A DNA stretch of 55,767 nucleotides from Aestuariivita boseongensis (GCF_001262635.1 NZ_JXYH01000026.1:1-55767); one strand, 5' to 3'. Numbered from the stretch's first letter, positions 25,688-35,920 are shown. Program-made: numbers and translations. The notes: generated from the letters alone by a model not told the origin.

Positions 25688-26416
25688 ATGACCCGCCCCC
25701 TCTATGCCATCGGCGATATTCACGGCCAGCACGGCATGCTGGAAGACGCCCTCGCCCGGATCGAGGCAGATGGCGGCCCCGACGCGCCCGTGGTCTTCCT
25801 AGGCGATTATGTCGACCGTGGCCCCGACAGCCGCGCGGTGATCGATACGCTGATCAAAGGCCAGTCCCAGGGCCGCAACTGGACCTGCCTGAAGGGCAAT
25901 CACGACCGCCTCTTCCAATGGTTCATGGAGGACACCCCCCGCCACGACCCCCACCTTCTGGTAGGCTTCCACTGGTTCCACGACCGGATCGGCGGCACCG
26001 AAACGTTGGCCTCCTACGGCATCACCTTCGATGATCAGACCCGACTTGCGGCGCTCCACGAAGAGGCAAAGGAAACCATCCCCCCCGCGCATGTCGCGTT
26101 CCTCAACAGCCTCCCGGTCCTGCACGAAGCCAACGAGCTTCTTTTCGTCCACGCAGGCATCCGCCCCGGCATCGCGATCAAGGACCAGACCGAAGAAGAC
26201 CTCGTCTGGATCCGGCAGGAATTCCACAGCCACAAAGACCCGCACCCGAAACTGGTGGTCCACGGCCACACCCCGGTGAACGAGGCCACCCATTACGGCA
26301 ACCGCATCAATCTCGACAGCGGCGCGGGCTATGGCAAACCGCTCAGCACGGCGGTATTCGAAGGCGCCGATTGCTGGCTCCTTACCGAAGCGGGCCGGCA
26401 ACCACTCACCCCCTGA
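25688..26416 (+). CDS. Metallophosphoesterase, serine/threonine phosphatase-like
   Basis: A 242-residue calcineurin-like phosphoesterase of the bacterial PrpA/ApaH-like type. Metal and phosphate motifs: YAIGDIHGQHGMLE (DxH), VVFLGDYVDRGPDSR (GDxxDRG), CLKGNHDRLF (GNHD), and the later LVVHGHTPVN (GHTP) with the preceding LLFVHAGI. It could dephosphorylate protein serine/threonine residues or a nucleotide; no partner kinase is present. It lies 53 bp after the importer on the same strand and may be co-transcribed, although functional linkage is not evident. Confidence 0.9.
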   Translation: MTRPLYAIGDIHGQHGMLEDALARIEADGGPDAPVVFLGDYVDRGPDSRAVIDTLIKGQSQGRNWTCLKGNHDRLFQWFMEDTPRHDPHLLVGFHWFHDRIGGTETLASYGITFDDQTRLAALHEEAKETIPPAHVAFLNSLPVLHEANELLFVHAGIRPGIAIKDQTEEDLVWIRQEFHSHKDPHPKLVVHGHTPVNEATHYGNRINLDSGAGYGKPLSTAVFEGADCWLLTEAGRQPLTP

Positions 26417-26445
26417 CCCTGCTTCTTTCTGGCCCTAAATACCCC
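26417..26445 (-). repeat. GGTATTT-type gene-end motif, copy 2
   Basis: On the minus strand: GGGGTATTTAGGGCCAG (26445-26429), then AAAGAAGCAGGG (26428-26417). It is nearly identical to the copy at 40781-40809 after dnaN and begins right after the phosphatase stop, lying between two convergent genes. Unlike the other copies it has no strong GC hairpin directly beside it. Confidence 0.65.
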
Positions 26446-26488
26446 AAACCAACCAAAGCCGCCGGGCACGCCAGCCGGAAATCCGGGC

Positions 26489-27526
26489 CTACCGCCAGTC
26501 CAGCACCACCTTGCCGCTCTGGCCCGACCGCATCGCGGCAAAACCGGCCTCGAAATCCCGTGCTGCAAAACGGTGCGTGATGACGCCCGACACATCCAGC
26601 CCGTTCTGCAGCATCGCAATCATCTTGTACCAGGTCTCGAAAATCTCGCGGCCGTAGACACCCTTGATGGTGATCGCCTTGAATACAATTCGGCTCCAAT
26701 CGACCGGAGATTTACCGGGCGGGATCCCCAACAAAGCAATCCGCCCGCCCATGACAAGGTTCTCCACCATCTGGTCCAATGCGGCCTGCGATCCCGACAT
26801 CTCCAGCCCCACATCGAACCCTTCGGTCATCTTCAGCGCGCCTTCCACCTCGCGCAACTCCTGGGTCGCGACATTCACCGGCACCACGTCGGCCACTTTC
26901 GCGGCCAAATCCAGACGATCCTGATTGACGTCGGTGATCACCACATGCCGCGCCCCCACATGGCGGGCAACAGCCGCCGCCATGATCCCGATGGGCCCCG
27001 CGCCGGTGATCAGCACATCCTCCCCCACCAGATCGAAGGACAAAGCGGTATGCACCGCATTCCCCAACGGATCGAGGATCGCACCGATATCGTCGTCGAT
27101 CTCATCGGGCAGCGGCACCACATTGAAGGCAGGCAGCTTCAGATATTCCGCAAAAGCCCCGTTCTCGTTCACCCCGATCCCCCGCGTCGCCGGGTCCAGA
27201 TGAAACTTGCCCGCACGGCTCTGCCGGGATTTGCGGCCAATCAGATGGCCTTCGCCAGAACAGCGCTGCCCAATCTCCAGCCCTTCGACATTGCGGCCCA
27301 TCTCCACGATCTCACCGGCAAATTCATGGCCGGTGATCAGCGGCACAGGCACCGTCTTCCGCGCCCAGTCATCCCAGTTCCAGATATGCACATCCGTCCC
27401 GCAGATGCCGGTCTTTTTGATGCGGATCAGCACATCATCGGGTCCGATCTCCGGCACAGGGGCGGTCTGCATCCACAAACCTTCCCGCGGTTCGGCCTTT
27501 ACCAGACATTGCATTTCATTGGTCAT
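26489..27526 (-). CDS. tdh: L-threonine 3-dehydrogenase
   Basis: Zn-dependent medium-chain dehydrogenase oxidising L-threonine to 2-amino-3-ketobutyrate with NAD+. 345 residues, typical. Catalytic zinc and signature motifs: [30 protein letters not shown], then the Rossmann segment [20 protein letters not shown]. Structural zinc Cys are fewer than in E. coli Tdh in the segment around [11 protein letters not shown], which reads RCSGEGH rather than a four-Cys cluster. It is directly downstream of kbl with stop and start overlapping (TGATG), so the two are translated together. Confidence 0.93.
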   Translation of the reverse strand: MTNEMQCLVKAEPREGLWMQTAPVPEIGPDDVLIRIKKTGICGTDVHIWNWDDWARKTVPVPLITGHEFAGEIVEMGRNVEGLEIGQRCSGEGHLIGRKSRQSRAGKFHLDPATRGIGVNENGAFAEYLKLPAFNVVPLPDEIDDDIGAILDPLGNAVHTALSFDLVGEDVLITGAGPIGIMAAAVARHVGARHVVITDVNQDRLDLAAKVADVVPVNVATQELREVEGALKMTEGFDVGLEMSGSQAALDQMVENLVMGGRIALLGIPPGKSPVDWSRIVFKAITIKGVYGREIFETWYKMIAMLQNGLDVSGVITHRFAARDFEAGFAAMRSGQSGKVVLDWR

Positions 27527-28707
27527 CAGATCACTCCCACGGCTTTGCCCGCGCGCTCAAACGCACCCAGGGCTCGGTCCAATTCATCCCGCGTCAAAGC
27601 CGCGTTCATCTGCGTCCGGATCCGCGCCTGTCCGCGCGGCACCACGGGAAAGAAAAACCCGCTGACATAGACGCCTTCCTCAAACAGCCGTGCCGCCATG
27701 TCCTGCGCCAGTTGCGCCTCGCCCAGCATCACCGGAATGATCGGGTGTTCCCCTTGCAGCAGATCAAAGCCCAGCCGCTCCAACCCCGCGCGCCAATAGG
27801 CCGCGTTCTCGAACAACTGCGCGCGCAGGTCGTCGCCCTCTTCCACCAGCCGGATCGCCTCAATGCCAGCCGCGACAATCGCGGGCGGCAGAGAGTTGGA
27901 AAACAGGTATGGCCGCGCTCTCTGGCGAAGCAGATCAATCACCGGCTGAGGCCCTGCGATATAGCCGCCGATAGACCCACCCAGCGCCTTGCCCAGCGTA
28001 CCGGTCAGAATGTCGGCCTTCACCCCCGCATGCGCAGGCGTCCCGCGCCCCTGCGGCCCCATGAATCCCGTCGCATGGCAATCATCCACCATAAGGATCG
28101 CGTCATAGCGATCCGCCAGCGCCCGGATCTCCCCCAGCTTGGCCAGATATCCGTCCATCGAAAACACCCCGTCCGTGGCGATCATCACATGCCGCGCCCC
28201 TGCGGCGCGCGCCGCTTTCAACTGCGCCTCAAGGTCGTCCATGTCGGAATTGGCGTACCGATACCGCTGCGCCTTGCACAGCCGGATGCCATCAATGATC
28301 GACGCATGGTTCAGCGCATCGGAAATCACCGCATCCTCGGGGCTCAGAAGCGGCTCGAACAAACCCCCATTCGCATCGAAACAGGCCGCAAACAGGATCG
28401 CGTCATCCATCCCCAAAAACCCGGCCAGCCGTTGCTCCAACGCCCGGTGCAGATCCTGCGTCCCGCAGATGAACCGGACCGAGGCCATGCCGAACCCGTG
28501 ATCCTCCATCGCCGCTTTGGCGGCCGCGATCAGGTCGGGGTGATCGGCCAACCCAAGATAGTTGTTGGCGCACAGGTTGATCACCTGACGCCCGCCAACC
28601 GTGATCTCTCCCCCTTGCGGAGAGGTGATCAGCCGTTCGCGCTTCATCAGCCCTTCGGCCTCGATCTGTTTCAGAGTCTCGGTCACGTGGGTCAGAAAAT
28701 CAGACAT
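27526..28707 (-). CDS. kbl: Glycine C-acetyltransferase (2-amino-3-ketobutyrate CoA ligase)
   Basis: PLP enzyme that splits 2-amino-3-ketobutyrate with CoA to glycine and acetyl-CoA, completing the Tdh-Kbl threonine breakdown route. 393 residues of the alpha-oxoamine synthase family. Motifs: [31 protein letters not shown], and the PLP-Lys segment [17 protein letters not shown]. First gene of the kbl-tdh pair; promoter region 28708-28878 holds two tandem TCCG-N6-CGGA palindromes. Confidence 0.95.
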   Translation of the reverse strand: MSDFLTHVTETLKQIEAEGLMKRERLITSPQGGEITVGGRQVINLCANNYLGLADHPDLIAAAKAAMEDHGFGMASVRFICGTQDLHRALEQRLAGFLGMDDAILFAACFDANGGLFEPLLSPEDAVISDALNHASIIDGIRLCKAQRYRYANSDMDDLEAQLKAARAAGARHVMIATDGVFSMDGYLAKLGEIRALADRYDAILMVDDCHATGFMGPQGRGTPAHAGVKADILTGTLGKALGGSIGGYIAGPQPVIDLLRQRARPYLFSNSLPPAIVAAGIEAIRLVEEGDDLRAQLFENAAYWRAGLERLGFDLLQGEHPIIPVMLGEAQLAQDMAARLFEEGVYVSGFFFPVVPRGQARIRTQMNAALTRDELDRALGAFERAGKAVGVI

Positions 28708-28754
28708 GGAGCGAATCCTTCATAGCTGAGGAAATTCTGCCATAACGGACGTCT

Positions 28755-28786
28755 TCCGAAAAGGCGGACATTCCGGTTTAGCGGAA
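28755..28786. promoter_or_regulatory. Two tandem TCCG-N6-CGGA palindromes, candidate operator
   Basis: TCCG-N6-CGGA (28755-28768) and TTCCG-N6-CGGAA (28771-28786) lie 17 bp apart centre to centre, 48-79 bp upstream of the kbl start. An additional ACCGGAGG half-site follows. Identical spacing in two copies suggests a dimeric regulator; the adjacent XRE-cupin protein is the obvious candidate. Functional proof is lacking. Confidence 0.5.
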
Positions 28787-28878
28787 ATGTTCTCACTTAC
28801 CGGAGGAATGCAATTGTACAAAACGGTCAAACCGGGGTCTGAACCTTGTATAAAACGCACAATTCGCAGGGTTTTCGC

Positions 28879-29445
28879 TCAGGCGTCCCGCACCACCAGG
28901 AACGCTCTTGCCGACCCGTTGACTGTCGAAATCCGGTGCGGAACATCCGCCGCGTATCGCGCCGTATCGCCGCTGCGCAGCACCTCTTCCGCCTCGCCCG
29001 AGACCAGCGCAATCTCTCCGTCGATTACCGTCAACTGCTCCCGCGCGCCCCGGCGATGGGGGGCGGACTCAAGAAAGCCACCCTCGGAAAAATGCAATTC
29101 GTAAAGCTCGTGAGCCCCAGCTTCTTCGGGCGGAGAAAGGATAAAGATCCGGCATCCCGCGCCACGTTTGTCGATGGTGGGCCGCTGGTCTGCACGGATG
29201 GTTTCGATCTGCTCCTGCGGGCTTGCGTCTTCCAAAAGCCCTGCAAAATCAACCTGTAAGGCCCGTGTCAGGTTCCAAAGCGTGGCAATCGTGGGGCTGC
29301 TTTCGCCGCGTTCGATCTGGCTGACCATCGACCGCGACACGCCCGACAGCTTCGCCACCGCGTCCAGCGAAAGACCCTGCGCGCGCCGCGCCTCTTTCAG
29401 CCGTGCGGGAAGTTGGCTCAGTACTGGATCAAGATCATCCGTCAT
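28879..29445 (-). CDS. XRE-family regulator with C-terminal cupin domain
   Basis: A 188-residue regulator. An N-terminal helix-turn-helix (residues about 15-65: GLSLDAVAKLSGVSRSMVSQ, IERGESSPTIATLWNLTRAL) is joined to a cupin beta-barrel (HELYELHFSEGGF, EQLTVIDGEIALVSGEA, HRISTVNGSARAFLVV) expected to sense a small ligand. Start ATG 29445; the open frame upstream is not part of it. It is followed by the kbl-tdh pair on the same strand and precedes the divergent thiolase gene. Relatives of this architecture (PuuR/YdeE-like) control amino-acid or amine catabolism, fitting a role over kbl-tdh. Confidence 0.88.
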   Translation of the reverse strand: MTDDLDPVLSQLPARLKEARRAQGLSLDAVAKLSGVSRSMVSQIERGESSPTIATLWNLTRALQVDFAGLLEDASPQEQIETIRADQRPTIDKRGAGCRIFILSPPEEAGAHELYELHFSEGGFLESAPHRRGAREQLTVIDGEIALVSGEAEEVLRSGDTARYAADVPHRISTVNGSARAFLVVRDA

Positions 29446-29569
29446 ACCGGATGTATCCTCCGGTTTTGCGCCACCCGTCAATCCCGCCTGCGACGCTGGG
29501 TCAGGGCTGACGCTGGCGAACAGGTGGCGCATACTCAGGCCAAGAATCGAGGGAAAGGAAGTTAACCCC

Positions 29570-30745
29570 ATGAAAGATATCGTTCTTTTGGATGGTGCCC
29601 GCACCGCTATCGGCACTTTTGGCGGCGCTCTGTCGTCCACCGCACCGATTGATCTGGCGACCGTTGCGACCGAAGCCGCATTGGAACGCTCGGGCGTCGA
29701 ACCGGGCCAAATCGGCCATGTGGTGTTCGGCCATGTGATCAACACCGAACCGCGCGACATGTACCTGTCCCGCGTCGCGGCGATGCAGGCGGGTATCCCC
29801 AATGGCACCCCAGCGATGAACGTGAACCGACTCTGCGGCTCAGGAGCGCAAGCCATTGTTTCTGCTGTGCAATCCCTGGCCATGGGCGATGCGGATTTCG
29901 CCGTTGCAGGCGGGGCCGAGGCCATGTCGCGCAGCCCCTTCATCATCCCGTCCCAACGCTGGGGACAGAAGATGGGCGACGTCAAAACGCTCGACATGAT
30001 GCTGGGCGCGCTGAACTGCCCCTTCGGCACCGGCCACATGGGCGTCACGGCCGAGAATGTCGCCAAGGAACATCAGATCACCCGCGAAGATCAGGACGGC
30101 TTTGCCCTGACCTCCCAACAGCGCGCGGCCGCCGCCATCGAGGCAGGCTATTTCGATAGCCAGATCGCGCCCGTTGATGTGATGGTCAAACGCGAAAAAG
30201 TCTCCTTCACCCGCGACGAACACCCCAAGGCCACCACCGCCGAAGCGCTGGCCGGTCTGCGCCCCGTCTTCCAGAAGGACGGTACCGTAACTGCCGGAAA
30301 TGCCAGCGGAATCAACGATGGCGCGGCCGCGATGGTGCTGGCCACAGCCGACGCGGCCGAGGCTGCCGGCCTCAAGCCCAAGGCCCGTATTCTGGGCTAT
30401 GCTCATGCGGGTGTGCGCCCTGAGGTGATGGGCATCGGCCCGATCCCGGCGGTGCAGAACCTGATGAAGAAAACCGGTCTGTCGGTGGAAGATTTCGACG
30501 TGATCGAATCGAACGAGGCCTTCGCCGCGCAGGCCTTGGCCGTGAACAAGGAACTGGGTCTGGACGCTGCCAAGGTGAACCCCAATGGCGGCGCGATTGC
30601 GCTGGGCCACCCGGTGGGTGCGACAGGGGCCATCATCACCATCAAGGCGCTTTACGAGCTTGAGCGCACCGGCGGCACCAAAGGTCTGATCACCATGTGT
30701 ATCGGTGGCGGACAGGGCATCGCACTGGCCATCGAGCGGCTCTGA
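29570..30745 (+). CDS. Acetyl-CoA acetyltransferase (thiolase)
   Basis: Condenses or cleaves acetoacetyl-CoA/acetyl-CoA; could serve polyhydroxybutyrate synthesis or fatty-acid and amino-acid breakdown. The 391-residue product starts at ATG 29570, with GGAAAGGAAG upstream. Nucleophilic Cys in VNRLCGSGAQAIVSAVQS, GHPVGATGA (catalytic His), and CIGGGQGIALA (second Cys). No reductase or PHB synthase lies beside it, so a pathway is not assigned. It ends in a hairpin and a GGTATTT-type motif. Confidence 0.93.
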   Translation: MKDIVLLDGARTAIGTFGGALSSTAPIDLATVATEAALERSGVEPGQIGHVVFGHVINTEPRDMYLSRVAAMQAGIPNGTPAMNVNRLCGSGAQAIVSAVQSLAMGDADFAVAGGAEAMSRSPFIIPSQRWGQKMGDVKTLDMMLGALNCPFGTGHMGVTAENVAKEHQITREDQDGFALTSQQRAAAAIEAGYFDSQIAPVDVMVKREKVSFTRDEHPKATTAEALAGLRPVFQKDGTVTAGNASGINDGAAAMVLATADAAEAAGLKPKARILGYAHAGVRPEVMGIGPIPAVQNLMKKTGLSVEDFDVIESNEAFAAQALAVNKELGLDAAKVNPNGGAIALGHPVGATGAIITIKALYELERTGGTKGLITMCIGGGQGIALAIERL

Positions 30746-30760
30746 TTTCCGATTGAGGGA

Positions 30761-30811
30761 GTGGGGGCCAGCCCCCACACCCCCGCCGGTATTTGTAAAG
30801 AGAAGAAGGGC
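30761..30811 (+). repeat. GC hairpin plus GGTATTT-type gene-end motif, copy 3
   Basis: GTGGGGGC-ca-GCCCCCAC (30761-30778) is a perfect 8-bp palindromic stem, followed by GCCGGTATTTGTAAAG (30785-30800) and AGAAGAAGGGC (30801-30811). The next base starts the stop codon of the convergent gene. The arrangement mirrors copy 1 at 3086-3147. Confidence 0.65.
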
Positions 30812-31804
30812 TTAGGGCTGCTCAGCCTCTAGCCGTTCCGCGCGTTTGGCCAGCTTGGCGGCCAGGTTCATTCCCACGCCTGGCCGCGACCAGGGGCAGA
30901 CCGCGATGCAGATGCCGCAGCCGTGGGTCTGGTTGAAAAACGGGATGCATTTGTCGAAATCGACATACCACTTGGTTTCGCCCCGCACGGTTTTCTTTTC
31001 GGGAAATAGCGCTTCGGGCGGGCAGGCATCCTCGCAGATCCGACAGTTCTGACAGAAATCGTCGATGCCGAAATCGCGCGGCGGGGTAGGGGCGAAAGGG
31101 GCGTCGGTCAGCACCGCGGACAGGCGGAAGGACGCGCCGAATTCGGGGTTGATAATGGACCCGTGCTTGCCCAGCTCACCGAACCCGCAGGCCAGTGCAG
31201 GCGGGATCAGAGTGATCGTTCCGGTCAACGGGCCTGTCACGGCCTCGGCCGCCCAACCTTTTTCGTGCAGCCATCCGGTGATCTTTTTCGCCGCCGCCCC
31301 GGCGCGGGTGTATTGCATCAGCACTTCCATGCCGGCGGCATCTTCGGGGGCAGTCTTGATGTTGTCGTAATCATGCTGCACGCCCACCACGACGACACGT
31401 GACTGCGACACTTCCTGCCCGGCATAGGCCCAGTCGGAGTTCATTTCCGCCACGCCCACCATCTCGCAATCACCTGCCGCGACGAACTGATCCAGAAGGG
31501 CGGTCCACTCCACGGGACTGTGATCGGCGGCAACAGGGGCGACAGGGGGCAGGGGCGCTTCGTTGATCTGGCGGCGGCGTTCGCGCGCCTCGCCGAATTC
31601 CGGCACGCCGCTGGAGCGCATATAGAAATAATCCTGCATCTTCCCATGCGGGATCTTCGACGTGTCGGTGGCCCAATAGACCACGTCGGGGCGGCGGAAC
31701 TCGGTCTCTCCCAAGCCGTTGATGTCGTTGCCGCTGACCTTTGGCACAAGGCGCATCTGGTCGGGGTCCGGAGTGAAAGGGCGATATGGGTTTTCGCGTG
31801 CCAT
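30812..31804 (-). CDS. QueG/reductive-dehalogenase-like double [4Fe-4S] protein
   Basis: A 330-residue cytoplasmic protein with the C-terminal bacterial-ferredoxin arrangement of epoxyqueuosine reductase and reductive dehalogenases: CQNCRICEDACPPEALF (CxxCxxCxxxCP) and a second cluster CGICIAVCPWSRPG with an earlier Cys in DKCIPFFNQTH. The N-terminal half is shorter than and different from QueG, and lacks the HEAT-repeat tail. It may bind a cobalamin-like cofactor, but no diagnostic motif is visible. It follows ubiB by 27 bp on the same strand, so it is probably in the ubiE-ubiB transcript. Substrate unknown. Confidence 0.8.
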   Translation of the reverse strand: MARENPYRPFTPDPDQMRLVPKVSGNDINGLGETEFRRPDVVYWATDTSKIPHGKMQDYFYMRSSGVPEFGEARERRRQINEAPLPPVAPVAADHSPVEWTALLDQFVAAGDCEMVGVAEMNSDWAYAGQEVSQSRVVVVGVQHDYDNIKTAPEDAAGMEVLMQYTRAGAAAKKITGWLHEKGWAAEAVTGPLTGTITLIPPALACGFGELGKHGSIINPEFGASFRLSAVLTDAPFAPTPPRDFGIDDFCQNCRICEDACPPEALFPEKKTVRGETKWYVDFDKCIPFFNQTHGCGICIAVCPWSRPGVGMNLAAKLAKRAERLEAEQP

Positions 31805-31831
31805 AGCCCGCAGAGTACCACAGATCGCCGA

Positions 31832-33364
31832 TCAGAGAAGTGCGTCTATGGCGATCACGCCGCTGGCCCCCAGAAGCAGGCCGATCACGCCGATCAGCAT
31901 GTAGCGCCAGAAACGCTTTTTCTCGGGAGGGCTGTCAGTTTGGCTTTGCCGGATCAGCGCCGCTTCCACGAGGCCGGGCAGACGCGGGCCGAACCGGGCA
32001 ACAACCTGAAGCGTATTCGTCAGGTCGCGCAGGATCGCTTTCGGTCCGATAGAGCCCTTGATGTAATCCTCGACCACCGGCTTGGCGACTTCCCACATAT
32101 TCACATGGGGGTTCAGCGACCGCGCCACACCTTCGACCACGACCATGGTGCGTTGCAGCAAGATCAGCTCGGTCCGGGTTTCCATGCCAAAGCGTTCGGT
32201 TACCTCGAAGAGATAGGCCAGCACGCGGCCCATGGAGATCTGCGTGGCGTCCATGCCAAAGATCGGCTCCCCCACGGCGCGCAGGGCGCGGGCGAATTCA
32301 TCGACGTCCCGGTCGGCTGGGACATATCCGGCCTCGAAATGCACCTCGGCCACGCGTTTGTAATCACGGCGGATGAAGCCATAGAGGATCTCGGCATAGA
32401 CCCGGCGGGTGTATTCGTCGATATGGCCCATGATCCCGAAATCATAGGCGATGATATCCCCGTTTGCCGCGACCTTCAGGTTGCCCTGATGCATGTCGGC
32501 GTGGAAATACCCGTCGCGCAGCGCGTGCTGCAGGAACAGGCGCAGCACCCGTTCACCGATCTCGCGCCGGTCATGGCCGGCGGCGTCCAGAGCCTCGTTG
32601 TCGCCCATATTGACGCCGTCGGCCCAGGTCATGGTCATCACCCGGCGGCTTGAGAAGTTCCACAGAATGCGCGGCAGTTTGAACCCTGCGTCGCCTTCGG
32701 TATTGGCCGCGAATTCCGACGCCGCGGCGCTTTCCAGTCTCAGATCCAGCTCGCCTTGCACGACCCCGTCGAAATGGGCGATCACATCCTTGGGCCGCAA
32801 ACGGCGGGAGAAGGGCGCGAAAAACTCGATCATCGCGGCGGCGAAATAGAAGGCGTCGATATCCTTCTGGAAGGCCCTTTCGATCCCGGGGCGCAGCACC
32901 TTCACGGCCAGCGCTTCGCCCGTGTCTTTCATCCGCGCCTTGTGCACCTGCGCGATGGAAGCAGCGGCGATCGGTTCACTGAATTCATCAAAGGTCTGAT
33001 CGACGGGCAGGCCAAGCTCGGACTCGACCACCTTTTTCGCATCGGCGATAGCAAAGGCGGGCAGCTTGTCCTGCAGGACGCGCAATTGCTGGGCCATCTC
33101 GTCGCCCACCACGTCCGGTCTTGTCGAAAGGATCTGGCCGAATTTGATATAGGCAGGCCCCAACGCCGTGATCGCGCGGGTGACCGGCGGCATGGTCGGG
33201 TCGCCCTTGTAGCCCAGCCACTGGAACGGAAAGCCCAGAAGGCGGGCCATGAAGCGCACGGATTTCGGTGCGTCGAAAGCATCCAGCACGACGCCCATGG
33301 CCCCGGTGCGTTCCAGCGTGGCACCCGTGCGGACCAGCCGCCATATGTTGTGAGGGCCGCGCAT
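31832..33364 (-). CDS. ubiB: UbiB/AarF protein-kinase-like ubiquinone biosynthesis protein
   Basis: Atypical kinase-like protein needed for ubiquinone biosynthesis, acting at the membrane, probably to extract or regulate polyprenyl precursors. The 510-residue protein has the UbiB/ADCK motif [20 protein letters not shown] (KxGQ), the [21 protein letters not shown]-rich loop, [11 protein letters not shown] catalytic region and [11 protein letters not shown]. Two hydrophobic helices at the C-terminus ([20 protein letters not shown]) anchor it. It starts 3 bp after ubiE, so the two form an operon. Confidence 0.95.
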   Translation of the reverse strand: MRGPHNIWRLVRTGATLERTGAMGVVLDAFDAPKSVRFMARLLGFPFQWLGYKGDPTMPPVTRAITALGPAYIKFGQILSTRPDVVGDEMAQQLRVLQDKLPAFAIADAKKVVESELGLPVDQTFDEFSEPIAAASIAQVHKARMKDTGEALAVKVLRPGIERAFQKDIDAFYFAAAMIEFFAPFSRRLRPKDVIAHFDGVVQGELDLRLESAAASEFAANTEGDAGFKLPRILWNFSSRRVMTMTWADGVNMGDNEALDAAGHDRREIGERVLRLFLQHALRDGYFHADMHQGNLKVAANGDIIAYDFGIMGHIDEYTRRVYAEILYGFIRRDYKRVAEVHFEAGYVPADRDVDEFARALRAVGEPIFGMDATQISMGRVLAYLFEVTERFGMETRTELILLQRTMVVVEGVARSLNPHVNMWEVAKPVVEDYIKGSIGPKAILRDLTNTLQVVARFGPRLPGLVEAALIRQSQTDSPPEKKRFWRYMLIGVIGLLLGASGVIAIDALL

Positions 33365-33367
33365 GGC

Positions 33368-34120
33368 TCAGATCTTCCACCCCGAATGCAGCGCGGCGAT
33401 GCCCATGGACAGGTTGCGGTATTTGGCGTTCTCGAACCCGGCGTCCTGGATCATGCGCAGGAAGGTTTCCTGATCCGGGAATTTGCGGATGGATTCGACG
33501 AGGTATTGGTAGCTGTCCCGGTCATTCGCGATCAGCTGGCCCATACGCGGGATCACGTTGAAGGAATAGAGATCATACAGCTTTTGCAGCCCGTCATTGG
33601 GCAGCTGGCTGAACTCCAGCACCATCAGGCGACCACCGGGTTTCAGGACTCGGTACGCTTCCGTCAGCGCATCCTGGGGCCGGGTGACATTCCGGATGCC
33701 AAAGCTGATCGTGTAGACATCAAAGGTGTTATCCTCGAACGGCAAGGCCATTGCGTCGCCGACGATCCAGTCCAGGCTGTCGGCCATGTGTTCTGCCTCG
33801 GCCCGTTTGCGGCCTTCGATCAGCATGGGTTCGGTCAGATCCAGCACAGTGGCGTGACCATGACCCGCGCGTTTCAAGAACCGAAACGAGATATCGCCGG
33901 TACCGCCCGCCACATCCAGCAGCTTCTGACCCGGGCGCGGGGCCAGCCAATCCATCATCGCGTCTTTCCAGACGCGGTGGATACCCACGCTCATCACGTC
34001 ATTCATGATGTCGTATTTCGACGCGACCGAATTGAACACGCCCCTCACGCGCCCGGCCTTTTCGCCCTCGGGCACGGTTTCGAACCCGAAATGGGTGGTT
34101 TTGTTGCTGTCGTCGGTCAT
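33368..34120 (-). CDS. ubiE: Ubiquinone/menaquinone biosynthesis C-methyltransferase
   Basis: SAM-dependent methyltransferase making the C-methylation of the quinone ring. 250 residues from ATG 34120 ([16 protein letters not shown]). Motifs: [18 protein letters not shown] (SAM), [36 protein letters not shown], and [14 protein letters not shown]; the UbiE signature [16 protein letters not shown] is present. It is first gene of ubiE-ubiB and is divergent from mutM with an 84-bp shared promoter region. Confidence 0.95.
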   Translation of the reverse strand: MTDDSNKTTHFGFETVPEGEKAGRVRGVFNSVASKYDIMNDVMSVGIHRVWKDAMMDWLAPRPGQKLLDVAGGTGDISFRFLKRAGHGHATVLDLTEPMLIEGRKRAEAEHMADSLDWIVGDAMALPFEDNTFDVYTISFGIRNVTRPQDALTEAYRVLKPGGRLMVLEFSQLPNDGLQKLYDLYSFNVIPRMGQLIANDRDSYQYLVESIRKFPDQETFLRMIQDAGFENAKYRNLSMGIAALHSGWKI

Positions 34121-34204
34121 GGGGTCTTGCAAGCCTTTGGTTTCGCCCTTGTTATAGGGCGCTGCCCATCTCGCACAATGCGCCCAATTGAACAAGGATG
34201 TCAC

Positions 34205-35056
34205 ATGCCCGAACTGCCCGAGGTTGAAACCGTCCGCCGTGGACTTTCGCCCGTGATGGAAGGGCAAGTGATTACCAAGGCGGATGTGAACCGCCCGGAC
34301 TTGCGCTGGCCCTTTCCCGACCGGATGGCCGAGAGGCTGACTGGGCAAAGGGTGGAGCGCCTGCGGCGGCGGTCAAAGTACATTCTGGCTGATCTCAGCT
34401 CGGGCGAGACGCTGCTCGTGCATCTGGGGATGTCGGGGCGCATGCTGGTCTCGGGTGATCCGCTTGGCGTCTTCGTCCATGACCATCCCGCACCTGAAAA
34501 ACATGACCATGTCGTCTTTCACATGGAAAACGGTGCACGCATCACCTTCAATGATCCGCGTCGCTTTGGCGCGATGGATCTGATGGAAACCGCCACCGCC
34601 GAAAGCCACAAGCTGCTTTCGGTTCTTGGGCCTGAACCCCTGGGCAATGATTTCCACGAAACACATCTGATTAATGCGTTCCGGGGCAAGATGACGCCTG
34701 TGAAGGCCGCGCTGCTGGATCAGAAAATCGTCGCGGGTTTGGGCAATATCTATGTCTGCGAGGCATTGTTTCGCGCCGGGATATCACCGCGCCGCAAGGC
34801 AGGCCGCATTGCAAAACCCCGTGTCGCGGCGCTTGTTCCGATCATCCGCCAGGTCTTGCGCGATGCTATCGAGGCGGGTGGATCATCCCTGCGCGATTTC
34901 CGCCAAGCCGATGGAGAACTTGGATATTTTCAACATTCCTTCGACGTCTATGGCCGCGAAGGCGAACCCTGCCGCAGCCCCGGTTGCACCGGTACTGTGG
35001 GCCGAATCGTACAATCCGGACGCTCATCCTTCTTCTGCGCGCAATGCCAAAGATAA
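34205..35056 (+). CDS. mutM: Formamidopyrimidine-DNA glycosylase
   Basis: DNA repair glycosylase/AP lyase for oxidised purines (8-oxoG:C, Fapy). 283 residues from ATG 34205, starting [14 protein letters not shown], where Pro1 after Met removal is the nucleophile and Glu2 the catalytic acid. H2TH segment ([18 protein letters not shown]) and a C-terminal zinc finger CRSPGC then CAQC (C-x4-C...C-x2-C) are intact. Divergent from ubiE; followed by the enoyl-CoA hydratase gene. Confidence 0.96.
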   Translation: MPELPEVETVRRGLSPVMEGQVITKADVNRPDLRWPFPDRMAERLTGQRVERLRRRSKYILADLSSGETLLVHLGMSGRMLVSGDPLGVFVHDHPAPEKHDHVVFHMENGARITFNDPRRFGAMDLMETATAESHKLLSVLGPEPLGNDFHETHLINAFRGKMTPVKAALLDQKIVAGLGNIYVCEALFRAGISPRRKAGRIAKPRVAALVPIIRQVLRDAIEAGGSSLRDFRQADGELGYFQHSFDVYGREGEPCRSPGCTGTVGRIVQSGRSSFFCAQCQR

Positions 35057-35122
35057 CTTGAACCGCGCTTTTTGCAGGCTTAATGACTCGGTCTTGAACG
35101 CAAACTAAGGAAAGAACCACTC

Positions 35123-35899
35123 ATGGCCTATGAGACGATCATCGTCGAAGTAGAAGACCACGTTTGCCTGATAAAACTGAACCGCCCCGATGCATTGAAT
35201 GCGCTGAACCAGCATTTGCTGGGTGAGCTTTGCACGGCGCTGGAAGAGGCGGACAGCAACGACAAGGTCCGGTGCATCGTGATCACCGGGAACGAAAAAG
35301 CCTTCGCCGCAGGCGCTGACATCAAGGAAATGTCCGAGATGTCCTATGTCGAGGTGTTCAACCGCAACCTGTTTGGCGAACCGTCGCAGCGTCTGATGAG
35401 CATCCGCAAGCCGATCATCGCGGCTGTTGCGGGCTATGCGCTGGGCGGCGGGTGCGAATTGGCGATGGCCTGCGATTTCATCATTGCAGCCGATACCGCC
35501 AAATTCGGCCAGCCAGAGATTAACCTGGGTGTGATCCCGGGCATGGGTGGCTCTCAACGGTTGACGCTGGCCGTGGGCAAGGCCAAGGCGATGGACATGA
35601 ACCTGACCGGCCGCTTCATGCCGGCGGAAGAGGCCGAGCGTGCGGGCCTCGTCTCCCGCGTTGTGCCGGCCAAGAAGCTGATGGAAGAGGCGATGGGCGC
35701 GGCTCAGAAAATCGCCGAGAAATCGCTGATCGCTTCGCTGACGGTGAAAGATGCGGTAAACCGCGCGTTCGAGCTGCCCCTGACCGAAGGGCTGAATTAC
35801 GAACGCAAAGTGTTCCACGCGCTCTTTGCCACGGAAGATCAGAAGGAAGGCATGAACGCCTTCATGGAAAAGCGCACCGCGCAGTTCCGCGACAAGTAA
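35123..35899 (+). CDS. Enoyl-CoA hydratase
   Basis: Crotonase-family hydratase that adds water to 2-enoyl-CoA in beta-oxidation. 258 residues; the oxyanion loop [13 protein letters not shown] and catalytic Glu region ([20 protein letters not shown]) are present. AAGGAAAGAA lies upstream of the ATG. The gene's end runs into a strong intrinsic terminator. Its position between mutM and rpsT recurs in Rhodobacteraceae, from memory. Confidence 0.94.
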   Translation: MAYETIIVEVEDHVCLIKLNRPDALNALNQHLLGELCTALEEADSNDKVRCIVITGNEKAFAAGADIKEMSEMSYVEVFNRNLFGEPSQRLMSIRKPIIAAVAGYALGGGCELAMACDFIIAADTAKFGQPEINLGVIPGMGGSQRLTLAVGKAKAMDMNLTGRFMPAEEAERAGLVSRVVPAKKLMEEAMGAAQKIAEKSLIASLTVKDAVNRAFELPLTEGLNYERKVFHALFATEDQKEGMNAFMEKRTAQFRDK

Positions 35900-35920
35900 A
35901 GCAAGAAAACGTGATGAAAG

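Noticed and set aside
29168-29569. N-terminal extension of the thiolase
   Set aside because: It overlaps the regulator in antisense; the ATG at 29570 with upstream GGAAAGGAAG fits the family start.
29446-30066. Longer reading of the XRE-cupin regulator
   Set aside because: The extension is antisense to the thiolase gene and has no regulator-like content; the ATG at 29445 gives a standard-length protein.
32756-34204. Long N-terminal extension of mutM
   Set aside because: The frame is open because it is antisense to ubiB and ubiE. MutM must begin with MPELPE, and Pro is the catalytic residue.
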